From Hybos culiciformis (lineage: Eukaryota > Arthropoda > Insecta > Diptera > Hybotidae), in contig OZ023273.1 of NCBI GenBank assembly GCA_964007475.1, positions 114,437,812 through 114,501,811 of the forward strand: 64,000 nt of DNA. Reading direction: 5' to 3'. Positions 12,276 through 22,172 of the stretch are shown here, piece after piece. How positions within the stretch are numbered: position 1 is the stretch's first letter; each line of letters begins with the position of its first letter. The notes under the pieces were generated by a model, which was not told the DNA's origin, ran no database searches, and saw nothing but the letters and a program-made list of their open reading frames with translations. The position numbers and the translations under genes were made by a program.

Positions 12276-12503
12276 TGATGCATTCAATGGACCATTTACC
12301 GAGCTAAATTTGCGAATGTAAATACAACTTACCGAAGCCATGCACATTAAAATATTTTTTTATATGAATAATAAATACCTATTATTTTGTGTGATTTTTT
12401 ATCGATTTATTATTTAAAGCAATTTCAATAATTTCAAACGTGGTTTTTTCTTAATATTTTTTTTTATAACAAATTATAACTTGTAATAATTTAGAAAGAA
12501 TGG

Positions 12504-12599
12504 AAATCAAGTAAGTAATTTGACCTTTTCCAAAAAAATTACATATTACTTTAAATCAAGTAAGTAATTTGACCTTTTCCAAAAGAATTACATATTAAA
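12504..12599. repeat. Two tandem copies of a 49-bp unit
   Basis: AAATCAAGTAAGTAATTTGA...CATATTA appears at 12504 and again at 12553 with few differences. Confidence 0.85.
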
Positions 12600-12603
12600 T
12601 TAA

Positions 12604-13096
12604 GAGCCCTCCACTTGAAATTCTGTTTTCTATTTCTGTTTTCTATTTTTGCAGTTTTTTTTGTTTTATTTTACAGAAAATAAACGGCCGTGAAAAATGC
12701 GACAAAAATTGTACGAAAAACACCTCTACCAGAAAATCACAAAAAATTAAAAAATTCTTAGAAATAAATGAAATTAATTAAAAATTGTTTAGGAAATTAA
12801 AGAAATTCAAAATTTCACGTCTCCAGCCCTGGAGAGTGGTATTTTAGCTTTATTTCTGCGTTTGAGATTTTTTATTATCTTTTTCCTTTACTTCAGAATC
12901 CAAGCAAATGTGTTCAAGTTTTTAAAGGCTCGTTTGGGCCAAAAAACTCAAAATTTAAAAAATCCGCCTCACCTACCCTGGAGCCAGTTATATACTCTCT
13001 AACATATCAAAAAATCACTTCAGTCTAGATTGGAGTAACCGTACAATCAAAGCCAAACTAAGACCAATTTTTTGCAATTTTTCACAATGAGGGCTC
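12604..13096. mobile_element. Possible TTAA-flanked insertion, 493 bp
   Basis: TTAA at 12600-12603 and 13097-13100 flanks short inverted tips, GAGCCCTC and GAGGGCTC. The insertion would lie just upstream of the Merlin-like exon at 13121. The tips are only 8 bp, so this is a weaker case than the 9969 element. Confidence 0.45.
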
Positions 13097-13120
13097 TTAA
13101 GTCATTTCTTATTTTCAGTG

Positions 13121-13250
13121 TAAAAGGGAAAAATAGAATTTTTTCAAGTAGGGAATTAGCAATAGGGTGGCTGGAAGAGCTCGGATTAATGCCAAGAACA
13201 AAATTTTGTCGAACGCACAAAAAACAGATGGTGCTGCAAATGAAAATAAA
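13121..13250 (+). pseudogene. Merlin/ISXO2-like transposase fragment
   Basis: The frame following a TTTTCAG acceptor-like site near 13119 reads ...SSRELAIGWLEELGLMPRT, then KFC-x(2)-HKKQMVLQM. The pattern of an aliphatic helix, GLMP, a Cys, and then M-x-L resembles the N-terminal zinc-binding part of Merlin/IS1016 (ISXO2-like) transposases. It then degrades into the element's right end, and no DDE catalytic region is present. It is a remnant at most; the family call rests on about 35 residues recognised by eye. Confidence 0.45.
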
Positions 13251-13390
13251 AATTCACTTATTTAAATTGAAACATTTTTTTAGCCCTTATTCACTATTTA
13301 CTTTCATTTGGGTGTTACTTCCTCTTATTTTCGGCTGTTATTTCCCATCACTGTGAAAAGTAAAGCCCAAACGCAATTTGGGCTTTGTTT

Positions 13391-13398
13391 CCCACTAC
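13391..13398. repeat. 8-bp target-site duplication of hAT element
   Basis: CCCACTAC here is repeated exactly at 14046-14053. Deleting the insertion restores the CCGTAGTGGGAAA motif found at the left end of the 6 kb host element. Confidence 0.9.
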
Positions 13399-14045
13399 TA
13401 GGGTTCCCAGACGTCCTCCTTTTTGGGGAAAGTCCTCCTTTTTGATAGTAAAAAAAGTGCCCTCCTTTTTTTTCATTATTTCGCATTTTGTCCTCCTTTC
13501 CATTATTATCCTCTATTTTTCCTCCTAAGCTTAGTTAAAACATTTAAAAAAAAAACAACTACACAAAAATAAACAAAACAATGAGTAATGTCGTCAGTAA
13601 TAAAATTTGCAACAAATTATTTTTTCAAATAATTTAAAAAAAATTTTTCTCTCCCACACTTTTTCAAAATCTCAAAACATGAAGAAAAATTATAATAATG
13701 TTGTTTTTGCAGTCAAATTCAATATCTTTTATTTGCATCTCTAAGCGTCCAAATCGGTTTTTACTATCAAAAGTTGTAAATTTTTAATATTATGGGTTTT
13801 TATGAAAAATGCTTAAAAATGGATTTTTAACCCGCCCTTACACTGAAGATTACACTCGAATTGATCTAAAAAAAAAAGGTTGGGTATATTTTTTTCGGAA
13901 ACTTAAAAAACCCTGAAAGTTTTATTTAAATCGGAAGGGGTCGGGTCCAAAATCTTAAATTTTGATCGTTTTGTCGTGTACATATTTTATATATTTTTTT
14001 TGTTCGGATGTCCTCCTTTTACTGCGGACAAATCTGGGAACCCTA
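13399..14045. mobile_element. Non-autonomous hAT element, 647 bp
   Basis: Perfect 12-bp tips, TAGGGTTCCCAG and CTGGGAACCCTA, sit inside the CCCACTAC 8-bp duplication. Subterminal CCTCCTTTTT words point inward from both ends. There is no transposase. It inserted into the right end of the 6 kb element and so is the younger of the two. Confidence 0.92.
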
Positions 14046-14116
14046 CCCACTACGGAGAGAAATAAAGCCTTTGGGCGTTAACACCTTGGGCGTTATTTCA
14101 TGTCACCAAAATTAAC

Positions 14117-14852
14117 ATGTAATTTTTATTTTATTATCAATTTGAGATTTTTAGTTTCGTTACGTTAGCCCAAAACCGAAATATTTTTTATTAACAAAAC
14201 AATATTTTAGTAACCTAATGCTTTGATGGGCAACCTTGTGTAGTGGCCCTCGAAAAAAAATCATTAGTTGATTTAGGTTGATCATATCTAATCTATTGCA
14301 AATGTAGAAATTTGAAAATATCTATGAGTGTCTGCTTCACGCCATCTCAAGCTTGGTGCTTTGTTGAAGAAGCATAAATTATACATTACGTATTTAATTT
14401 CATAGTGATTAAATAAAAATAAAATGTAGCTGCAATCTGGACGCTTAATCCAAATAATTTATTTTGAATCCTTGATTTTATTAAAATTAATTTTTTTTCA
14501 TTTTAAAAATGTGTGGGCTAGAAACTTTAGTTTTAAAAAAATGTTGTGCAATTCCTATTTGGCTTTACAAACATTTTATTCGGAACCCTCGTTTGCACTA
14601 TATTGTACATTATATTAAAACTTGAATATGTGTTTGTAAATTGAAATTAACCAATATAAAAATAAATGGTTAATAAAATTTTACTTTTATTGAAAAAATA
14701 AATAGAATGAAATGTATGAATTATGTAAAATAAAGAGGAAAACACTATAGAGAAATTTTTATTTAAAAGGCTTGGTATACGTTTGTATCAATCCAAAAAA
14801 TAAAAAAGAAATAAACCGCAGTTACACTTCTGTTTATTTTTGGAACATTTCT
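14117..14852. other. AT-rich intergenic DNA
   Basis: I see no gene or structured repeat between the nested element and the 3' end of the small peptide gene. Confidence 0.5.
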
Positions 14853-14860
14853 GTTTATTT
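14851..14860 (-). terminator. Candidate poly(A) signal of the peptide gene
   Basis: On the minus strand AATAAA lies about 10-20 bases past the stop codon of the cysteine-rich peptide, in the sequence CACAAATAAACAG. A second one follows further on. Confidence 0.45.
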
Positions 14861-14869
14861 GTGTAATAT

Positions 14870-15022
14870 TTATGTACTCTTATAACAATATTTATGCGAA
14901 CAATAATATTTCCCCCCGCCTTCTTGCCAACAATCGTCGTCACTATTACAACCAATGGCATTAGTATAAGTTGCCATCGTTATTATAAAAGCCAAAACAG
15001 CACAGGCGTAATTAATCTTCAT
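14870..15022 (-). CDS. Small secreted cysteine-rich peptide, 50 aa
   Basis: A single-exon frame of 50 codons. Residues 1-22 form a signal peptide (MKINYACAVLAFIITMATYT then NA), with likely cleavage after Ala22. The mature part of ~28 residues begins IGCNSDDDC and has four cysteines at 25, 31, 41 and 46 (spacing C-x5-C-x9-C-x4-C), enough for two disulfides. It is acidic at the front and Lys/Tyr-rich at the end. A TATA box and TCAGT initiator lie at the right spacing upstream, and a poly(A) signal follows. C-x5-C...YC-x4-C recalls small arthropod disulfide peptides, but I do not recognise the family. Roles in defence, venom or signalling are open. There is no intron in the coding part. Confidence 0.75.
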   Translation of the reverse strand: MKINYACAVLAFIITMATYTNAIGCNSDDDCWQEGGGKYYCSHKYCYKST

Positions 15023-15046
15023 GTTCACTTCTAATATTTTTTAAAA

Positions 15047-15082
15047 ACTGAATATACTGCTTTAAAACCCTCTATTTATATA
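15047..15082 (-). promoter_or_regulatory. TATA box and TCAGT initiator of the peptide gene
   Basis: Reading on the minus strand, TATATAAATAGA (15082-15071) is followed about 30 bases later by TCAGT (15051-15047), the consensus arthropod initiator, and then the ATG at 15022. The 5' UTR would be about 27 bases. This TATA-to-start spacing is what a focused RNA polymerase II promoter requires. Confidence 0.7.
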
Positions 15083-16258
15083 TGAAATTTTAGCAAATTA
15101 TTTACTATTTTTAATTTATTAAAAACAAATACACAACAGTAACTCATAAGATAATTATTACACCCGGTTTCAATATATTCAAAATATTAAAAAAAAATAC
15201 TCTATTTTTTTAATATTTCTACAATAGATCTCTTTCCACACATTTACTTTCATTGAAAATAGCCTTTAACCGCAAGTTCGAATCCTGGCTAACAATTGGG
15301 ATTTATGCTTTTTTGTTCCTTCAATTAGCATCTACTCACATACCAATTTGAACGGAAATCCATTATCAATCCTGGACACACAGTCTAAAACACGTTTTTA
15401 AGTTTCGTCCAACCGTCAGATTTCTTTTCTTATTATTACAAAAATTTTAATTTTATAAATATTATGTAAAAGTCAATTTATATCCTTGGTCGTTGAGAGC
15501 TTGTGATTTTAAAATATGAAAAAAAAGATCATGATGTGAAAATAAACGAGATCTTACATATTTTGGTATTCTAAATCTGATTCGGATTCAAATTTTTTTA
15601 GTTGCAAGTATAGAAGTATTTTAGTGTGAGACAGACAGACATACGAATCTATTTTTATTTTTGATGGAAAACGGGCTAAAAACTATTTAAATTGATAATC
15701 TCAAAATAGATTCCACTAAATAAAATTGTATTATTTGATAGAAATTTAAAAAGAAATTGTACTTGATTGTAACTTTAGGTTGTCGTTCATAAAATATGTT
15801 TCCTTAATTATCATAAAAGTTCTAAGAAGACCCGAAACTTAAAGAGCATCAACAAAAAAATGTAGACGCTATAATCTGTATAAGAACTCATTTGAGTCGT
15901 TTCGTGATCCACAAAGCGTAAGCAATTATCCCAGTAATGACGTGGTACTAAACTGTTATAAAATTTTAGATGTAAAAGTTTATTTTAGGCAATTTTCATA
16001 ATTAATTAGCAAGAGCAATTTATAAGGCTTTGAATATTAATTATTATATAACCTAAATATTTCGGAGTAGTACACGAGTAATGGAAACAGTATAAATTGA
16101 CAAATTAAATTAGCCTCATTCATTAAAAACATTAATAATAAATAATAAATTTATTTATTTATTCATAGTTTAGATCAAATTTTTTACATCGGAAAATTTT
16201 TAAATTAAACTAAAAACATACGTAGTAAAATTTTTGAAAAATAATTAACTTAAACATA
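15083..16258. other. AT-rich intergenic DNA
   Basis: I see no gene. A GTTCGAAT word near 15275 is not part of a tRNA. Confidence 0.5.
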
Positions 16259-16260
16259 TA

Positions 16261-16747
16261 CAGTAAACCCCCCTACAACGCGATTCATAAATGGCGGCAA
16301 TTTTTCTCACAACGCGATTATTTTTCCTACAACGCGATTAAAAAAAATCGACCGCAAGAGCTAACGAACCTATCTCTTGTTCCAGTAGTTCAGATTCGGA
16401 TATAGCACCAGCAAAACGGCATAATCCGCTTATCAGTGATGAACAATAATATTCATCAATATTCCTTTTTATATTTTAATTCTTTGAATTTTTATTTAGT
16501 TCTGAATATTAAAAACCGTGAATTATTTCGTTAAATTTTATAAATTTATTACAATTTTATTGAAGGATTTCTAATAAAATCTTGAATATTAACTTAATTA
16601 AGTTTCATTTTATTAAATTAATTGCATTTTTTTATACTTGGAACTTAACCCCTTTTTTTCTATAGGGTTCATGTCTCCTGCAACGCGATTTCCTACTACG
16701 CGTCGTTTTCTAAGAACGTATCTGTCGCGTTGTAGGAGGGTTGACTG
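16261..16747. mobile_element. Tigger/pogo-type (Tc1-mariner) element remnant, 487 bp
   Basis: The tips CAGTAAACCCCCCTACAACG and the complement of CAGTCAACCCTCCTACAACG sit inside TA dinucleotides (16259-16260 and 16748-16749). CTACAACGCGATT is repeated three times at the left end and again at the right. TA duplication with CAGT(A/C)AACCC tips fits pogo/Tigger elements. A short frame near 16378-16448 reads SSSSDSDIAPAKRHNPLISDE then stop, which looks like the acidic serine-rich tail of such a transposase. The catalytic part is gone. Confidence 0.85.
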
Positions 16748-16867
16748 TACAAAAAAATTAAAAATTTTAATCACTTTACTATAATATTTTTGTAAAATTT
16801 TAAACATGCATTAATTCAACAAACCAAAATTAATATTGATAAAAAATAAAATTATAAAATATATAAA

Positions 16868-17040
16868 TTCTTAAGCTTATATCGATACAATAATATTATA
16901 AATTTTTATTTAGATTGTGTGGAAAACAAAATTTAAGTTTAAACCTAAAAGAATATGTTTGAGGATTTGTTTTGTTACAGAAAAAACAATTAAGTGTTTG
17001 GATTTGTTTTCTGTAGTGAGCATTCTGTTGATAGGTAAAT
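16868..17040 (+). repeat. Dispersed repeat X, copy 1
   Basis: The block from CTTAAGCTTATATCGATACA to TTCTGTTGATAGGT recurs at about 18630-18780 in the same orientation, with substitutions and a ~20-base length difference. Not coding. Confidence 0.75.
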
Positions 17041-17221
17041 CGACGAAGTTCCTTTAAGGAAAGGATATGGGGTTCTTATTATTTTGTTAGCAACATGTTT
17101 CTGAAATTATTATTTTTTAACAAGAAGATTTCACTTTTTACTTTTTGTACCTAATTTTTGTTAAGATTACTTAATGTTAATTAAAGTACGTATAATGTTA
17201 ATTAAAGTACGTATGATGAAG

Positions 17222-17515
17222 TAAACGTAAAGTATGAAAATTTTGAAGGGCTATAACTCGGAAATGGGGCTTTCCCGCAAAAACCGTCCCGGATATAACA
17301 TTTTAGGGACCTCCTGTACGACCTACCCAAAAAAAGGACAAATCGAGTACAAAAAAAATGTTCCATATAAAAATGTATGAAAACTTTGGGGGGCCTTTTC
17401 TCCGAAACGGGGCCTTTGCCCCAAGAACTGTATTCAGTTTTGGGAGTTTGGATACCGCCTCTACTCCCCCTCCAAGTTTCAGCCAATTCTGAGTGGTTCA
17501 AGGAAACGACAGTAT
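17222..17515. repeat. Repeat U, single unit
   Basis: The same ~290-bp unit occurs as an inverted pair inside the TTAA element at 10237-10850. Shared blocks include GAAGGGC...CTCGGAAATGGGG, AAACTTTGGGGGGCC, TCTCCGAAACGGGGCCTTTG and CAATTCTGAGTGGTTCAAGG. No coding domain. The copy is diverged from the others, so the family has amplified more than once. Confidence 0.85.
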
Positions 17516-17725
17516 CGCAGTTTTTTTTTGTTTACATTTTTTTTTCGCAGGGCATTTTTAATTTTGAATTTTTTTTTTGTTTTTTTTCTTTCGCGCCTCT
17601 TCCGTTTGATTGCTTCCGTTTGATTTTACTTCCACATCCTTTTTTTTTCATTCCACTCCCCATGCAATAACCTCCGTAAAGAAGCTTCGCTTCAAAAAAT
17701 CATAGGAAAAACTCTATGATCAAAA

Positions 17726-18033
17726 CAATCATAATTCTACTTATTTACTGAAATTTATTGTACAAAAAAAATTCCAACAAGATACGTCTTGATTAAAGAA
17801 TTGAAATCCCAAATAGTTAGTGTCCAATATCCAACAGTATTTTATGTTGTTTTTCTATAATTGTTCAGTACATAGGTGTACAATTGTGATAGGTATTTTT
17901 TTAATTGTATCCTATTTAAAATCCGTCATTTTTATTCATGATTTCAACTTAAGTCTTTTTAAATATTTTTTTCAAGATCGATGTTAAATTAAATTAACCG
18001 ATTTTGCCTCGACTGTTCGAATTGGATATGAAG
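17726..18033 (+). repeat. Dispersed repeat Y, copy 2
   Basis: Starts CAATCATAATTCTACTTATT and ends TTGGATATGAAG, matching 6803-7564 in the same orientation but lacking about 400 bases of that copy. The start of Y is seen a third time at 18593-18620. Confidence 0.8.
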
Positions 18034-18196
18034 AACCTTATGAATTTCAAAAAACAAAAACGGCAACAAAAAAATAATAATATAAATATTTACGCTCATC
18101 ACTGACTGACTAGCTGACTGGCTGACTGAATAATTCATTAACGCAATTTATGTTTTTTTTTTATATTGTTTTTTTTTATATGAGTGTTCAACGGGC

Positions 18197-18592
18197 GTAA
18201 AAGTTACCTGTCGTTAAATGAACGTGGCCGGCATAAAAATTTTGGTTCGGAGCAGGAGGGTAGGGGGTCTCCTACCCAAAAAAGGCCCAAATTTTTTTTT
18301 TTATCAAAAAAATTATTTTCGATGAAATAAAGGTTAGTTGACTTAAAATTTTGGGTAGTAGTAGAAGGAGTAGGGTCGACCCGGCCCAAAAAAAAATTTT
18401 TTTTTTAATTGTAAAAGTTACCTGTCGTTAAATGAACGTGGCCGGCATGAAAATTTTGGATCGGAGCAGGAGGGGAGGGGCTCTCCTACCCAAAGAAGGC
18501 CAACATTTTTTTTTATCAAAAAAATTGTTTTCGATGAAATAAAGGTTAGTTGGCTTAAAATTTTGGATAGTAGTAGAAGGAGTAGGGTCGAA
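18197..18592 (+). repeat. Tandem pair of a 214-bp unit
   Basis: GTAAAAGTTACCTGTCGTTA starts both units, at 18197 and 18411. Each contains AACGTGGCCGGCAT, GGAGCAGGAGG and AGTAGTAGAAGGAGTAGGGTCG. The second unit is truncated at 18592, where repeat Y begins again. Confidence 0.9.
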
Positions 18593-18780
18593 TCATAATT
18601 CTACTTATTTACTGATATTTATTGTCTAAATTGTTAAGCTTATATTCGATACAATAATATTATAAATTTTTATTTAGATTGTGTGAACCTAAAACAATAT
18701 GTTTGAGATTTTGTTTTGTTACAGAAAAATCAATTAAGTGTTTGTATTTGTTTCCTGTAGTGAACATTCTGTTGATAGGT
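18593..18780 (+). repeat. Start of repeat Y fused to repeat X, copy 2
   Basis: GAATCATAATTCTACTTATT (Y start) runs directly into the X block (AGCTTATATTCGATACAATA ... TTCTGTTGATAGG). This suggests X and Y are parts of one longer mobile element broken up by later events. Confidence 0.7.
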
Positions 18781-19003
18781 TCATTTTGTCCATAATTTGT
18801 TCTGTGGAATTTTACGGAAAAAAGCTCAATAGAGCGAAGATGAGGATCTGAACGAAATTGTATTCTTTGAAGAATGTAAGAAAATGTTCTACAGTTCGTG
18901 AAAATTATAGGTAGTTGTATAATTATAATGTATGTACTTACAGATATTGTATGTACATTATACATATATAACAGCCAGTTATATTAACTTATACATATAT
19001 AGT

Positions 19004-19791
19004 CAGTGCTCGAAGTGAGGCGGGATGGGGTGGGATGCCATCCCGGTACTTCTAAATAATTATAAACTCATCCCACCACTTCTTAGGATGGAAAAATGCA
19101 TCCCGGAACATATTTTTTTAAAATTTTAAATAATTTTTTTTATGAATTTTAAAAATGTTTGTTAAAAAAAAATTAAAAATAATTTTAAATGAGGCTTTTA
19201 AAATTCAAATAGTAAATAGTAGATATTTTGGTTACTAATTGGCTATGTAGTTATTTTTTTTGTAACAATTTTCGCAGCTTTTCGTAAATTTCAATTTTTA
19301 CCCGATCAAATTTTGAATATTCTCCATCTTTAGTTAACTTCCAAATTTTGTTTGAATTTTTTTTTTTTAAATTGTTAAATTTTTTAATAAAAAAAAGAAA
19401 AATTGAAAAACAGCAGGAGATATAAAGGCGGAGGGAGAAGAGCATTTGAATGAATGTACTTAGCACATTAAGCCAAGATAGGACATTAAAGGAGCCCAAT
19501 ACTTTAAAGTTCCTAGATTACCAAACACAATGGTGTGAAAAGTTAGAAACATATAAATATAACAGTTAAAGAAAGTGGAGTAGGATGTTCTATTTGCAGT
19601 TCATTAAATGATTTAGGAATAACAAAGACACAACGCAAGGGCTGAAGCTGGTAAAATTAAAATAAAGTTGTTTGGATGAGTCTTTTTTCTACTAAAAAAG
19701 GACAAAACGAAAGAAACCCCACGAGCCTCAACCTGCTCTTAAATTTTTTTTTAACCATCCTTCCACTTTTAGCATGTCACTTCGACCACTG
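19004..19791. mobile_element. hAT element remnant, 788 bp
   Basis: An exact 8-bp duplication, TATATAGT, lies at 18996-19003 and 19792-19799. Tips are CAGTGCTCGAAGTGA and TCACTTCGACCACTG. Near the left end, GGGATGGGGTGGGATGCCATCCCGG forms a G-rich hairpin-prone block. A fragment near 19572-19645 reads GVGCSICSSLNDLGI, faintly like a transposase zinc-finger region, but it is broken by stops. No intact transposase. Confidence 0.88.
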
Positions 19792-20328
19792 TATATAGTC
19801 AAATAGGTATGCCTTAAAGCTGCTGAATAATAAAAAACAAGTGGCCATTAGAATGTACAATAAGAGATGTTATGTATTTTATTTTCTTCTATTATAAGGA
19901 CGATAACATCATTTGCAGATAAAATTCCAAAAATAAAAATCTAAAACTTGTTCAGAATATCTTGTTTTTCCACCATAAAACTTTTCCGATAGTTTTTTTT
20001 TTATATCATTCAATAAATTGGCAATAACTTATATAAGAAAAGAAAACAAGGAAAACTTTAATGAAATTATGTTAAGAGAAATAATAATATTAGGTAGGTA
20101 GGTACACACATTATAAGGACATTAAACTAAATTCAGAAATCAAGGAACTTAATTGGCAATTGATAAAAATTCACTTTATATATATAAAATAAAATTTTAA
20201 ATTTATTATAAAATAAATTTTGGGATATTGGAGTACAATAAGTTAGTTAGTTATAATTGGTGAAATATCTGAAAACATTATAGTTATTAAAGTAAAGGTA
20301 CTTTCTTCAAGAATGAAAATAAACTTAA

Positions 20329-20660
20329 CCCTTTAATGGACAATGGCGTGTATACACGTCATACTACTGCGTTCTGTTGGGATATGCCGTGTATACACGT
20401 CAAAAATTATTTTGCTAATAAAATCATGACGGCTATACACGCCACGAAATATATGAGTTTATATGAATTGTGTGCATTTAGTGTCCCACGAGAATTACAA
20501 ATAATTTCTCTGGTGCATCATCATTTTATGATTAAATTATTATAATTACTGCATTTCTTTCATTTTGCTGTTTTCAGAATTTCATTATCGTTAAAAATGT
20601 AAAAGATATGGCAAGTGACGTTCTGGGAACAGCAACTAAAAAAATGCGTCCGCAAAAGGG
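20329..20660. mobile_element. piggyBac-like MITE, 332 bp
   Basis: TTAA at 20325-20328 and 20661-20664 flanks tips CCCTTTAATGGAC and the complement of CCCTTTTGCGGAC. TTAA plus CCCTTT tips are typical of piggyBac. Two copies of GCGTGTATACACGTC and one CTATACACGCC, themselves near-palindromes, lie near the left end and may be transposase-binding motifs. The 69-codon frame inside has no piggyBac domain and is not counted as a gene. Confidence 0.85.
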
Positions 20661-20664
20661 TTAA

Positions 20665-22172
20665 ATCCATAATGTTACATAATGTTTCTCAAAACCAAAC
20701 CAATACATTTTCAACTATGTACCTAAAATAAAACTAAACTCGAACTTTTCGAGAAATAACATAACTTAGAGCCTGAAGAAAGTTATGTACATCAAATCTA
20801 CATTCAATAAACCCACAATAATTGATTATTCAAATATAATTTCATACTTTGTTTTGCTTTATTTATAATTATATTAAGATAAAATCTTAACGCACTTTTT
20901 GTTTATTAATCAATAATCTATGTAATGTTTACACAAGTGTCCAATAAGATTCTTTGTTTCATTATAAGAAATAATTAAAGATAACTTTAAGTGCAGTTTG
21001 ATAATGATTTCCTTTTGTTCATAAAATTCAGAAAATAAAAAGTTCAGTTATAATTAGTATCTAAACTAAACCATAAAGGTTGTAATAAAAAGAAAAGTTT
21101 AATAAATAAAATATTTCATAAAATTTAAATTCATGTTTTATTAAATAAGAAATATAATTAGAAGTTGGTTTTCTCTTCAACTTATGAAACCAAAACATTT
21201 TTAAATTTGTTCTAGAAAATCAGATTCAAAATTTTCTTCAACATAAAGAAACAATAATTTTAAGGCTGAGAATATCCAATAGTATATTAACTTTATTGAA
21301 ATTGACAAAGAAATAAATAAGAAAATCTCTTTATTTAATAAAATCATTAATATTTTCGAAAGATAAAGCGAATTTTTAAATTATTATTTTGTTTATTTTT
21401 ATTTTTTTTGTGTAATAAATAAAAGTATATTAATTTAGGGAGGGATACCTAACTTCTTTTTCATGAATAAATAATTTGATTATATTTTAGTTTCCCTAGT
21501 AATGTTATATTAAATTTTTAGAAGTATAAAACAAAAACCTAAATCTATCTTATTTTATACTTAATTAATATAATATCTTATTTTCGTGCAGAGCTCTACT
21601 TAAACTTATGTAATATATACTTGAAAATAAATTAATTCATATTTAGAAAACTTTAAACTTAAATTAAAATGTTGATTCAAATGCGTCACTGATTGGAAAC
21701 TAATATATTTGTTAATTATAAATATTTCTTTGATCAATTTTTTGGCTTATACAGCTAACAATCACTATCAGAATCACTATGAGTATTAAGAATAAGTTAA
21801 ATTTGTATTAAAAATATTATATCTTGGGAACTATTAACTTTATTGAAACGACATTAAAACCACCTTATATAAATCAATCCAAATCTCATTCGTATAATCT
21901 TTCATAGATCTCCCTTTGTTTATTTAAATTTTTTTTTAAATATTTTCTTGCTTTAATTCAAAAAAATGCGCATAAATTGGAAATAAATGATCTTGAATTT
22001 GATCGATATCTATTAATAGGATTTTCTTAAATTTATAATTAATTAGTCATTTATTAAATTTCATTCGGTTAAAAAGTAATTTTCTTAAAAAAAATTAATT
22101 TTAAATAGTGGCCCTTAATATTAAAATTTTCCAAAAACATTAATAATTATTAAACTCACAACAAAAACAAAT
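20665..22172. other. AT-rich intergenic DNA
   Basis: I see no gene or structured repeat upstream of the coiled-coil gene. Confidence 0.5.

Larger units (their letters stand above)
8111..14107. mobile_element. ~6 kb Merlin-like (or MULE-like) element, nested host
   Basis: Inverted ends: 8111-8240 (GGTGACATGAAA...AACGCCC...GTAGTGGGAAA...CACAGTGATGGG) matches the complement of 13320-14107 once the hAT insertion at 13399-14045 is removed. A 9-bp duplication, AAAATTAAC, flanks the whole. Merlin/IS1016 elements make 8-9 bp duplications and MULEs make 9 bp. The degraded Merlin-type coding fragment at 13109-13250 favours Merlin. Later insertions inside are at 9969-11062, 12604-13096 and 13399-14045. 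An alternative is a solo MITE at 8111-8327, because the nonamer also occurs at 8328. Confidence 0.7.

Noticed and set aside
15240..15310. tRNA-like GTTCGAATCC word
   Set aside because: The flanking bases do not form the T stem, and no D arm, anticodon stem or acceptor stem can be drawn around it.
20336..20545. 69-codon frame as a gene
   Set aside because: It lies wholly within the piggyBac-like MITE, starts in its tip and has no transposase motif.
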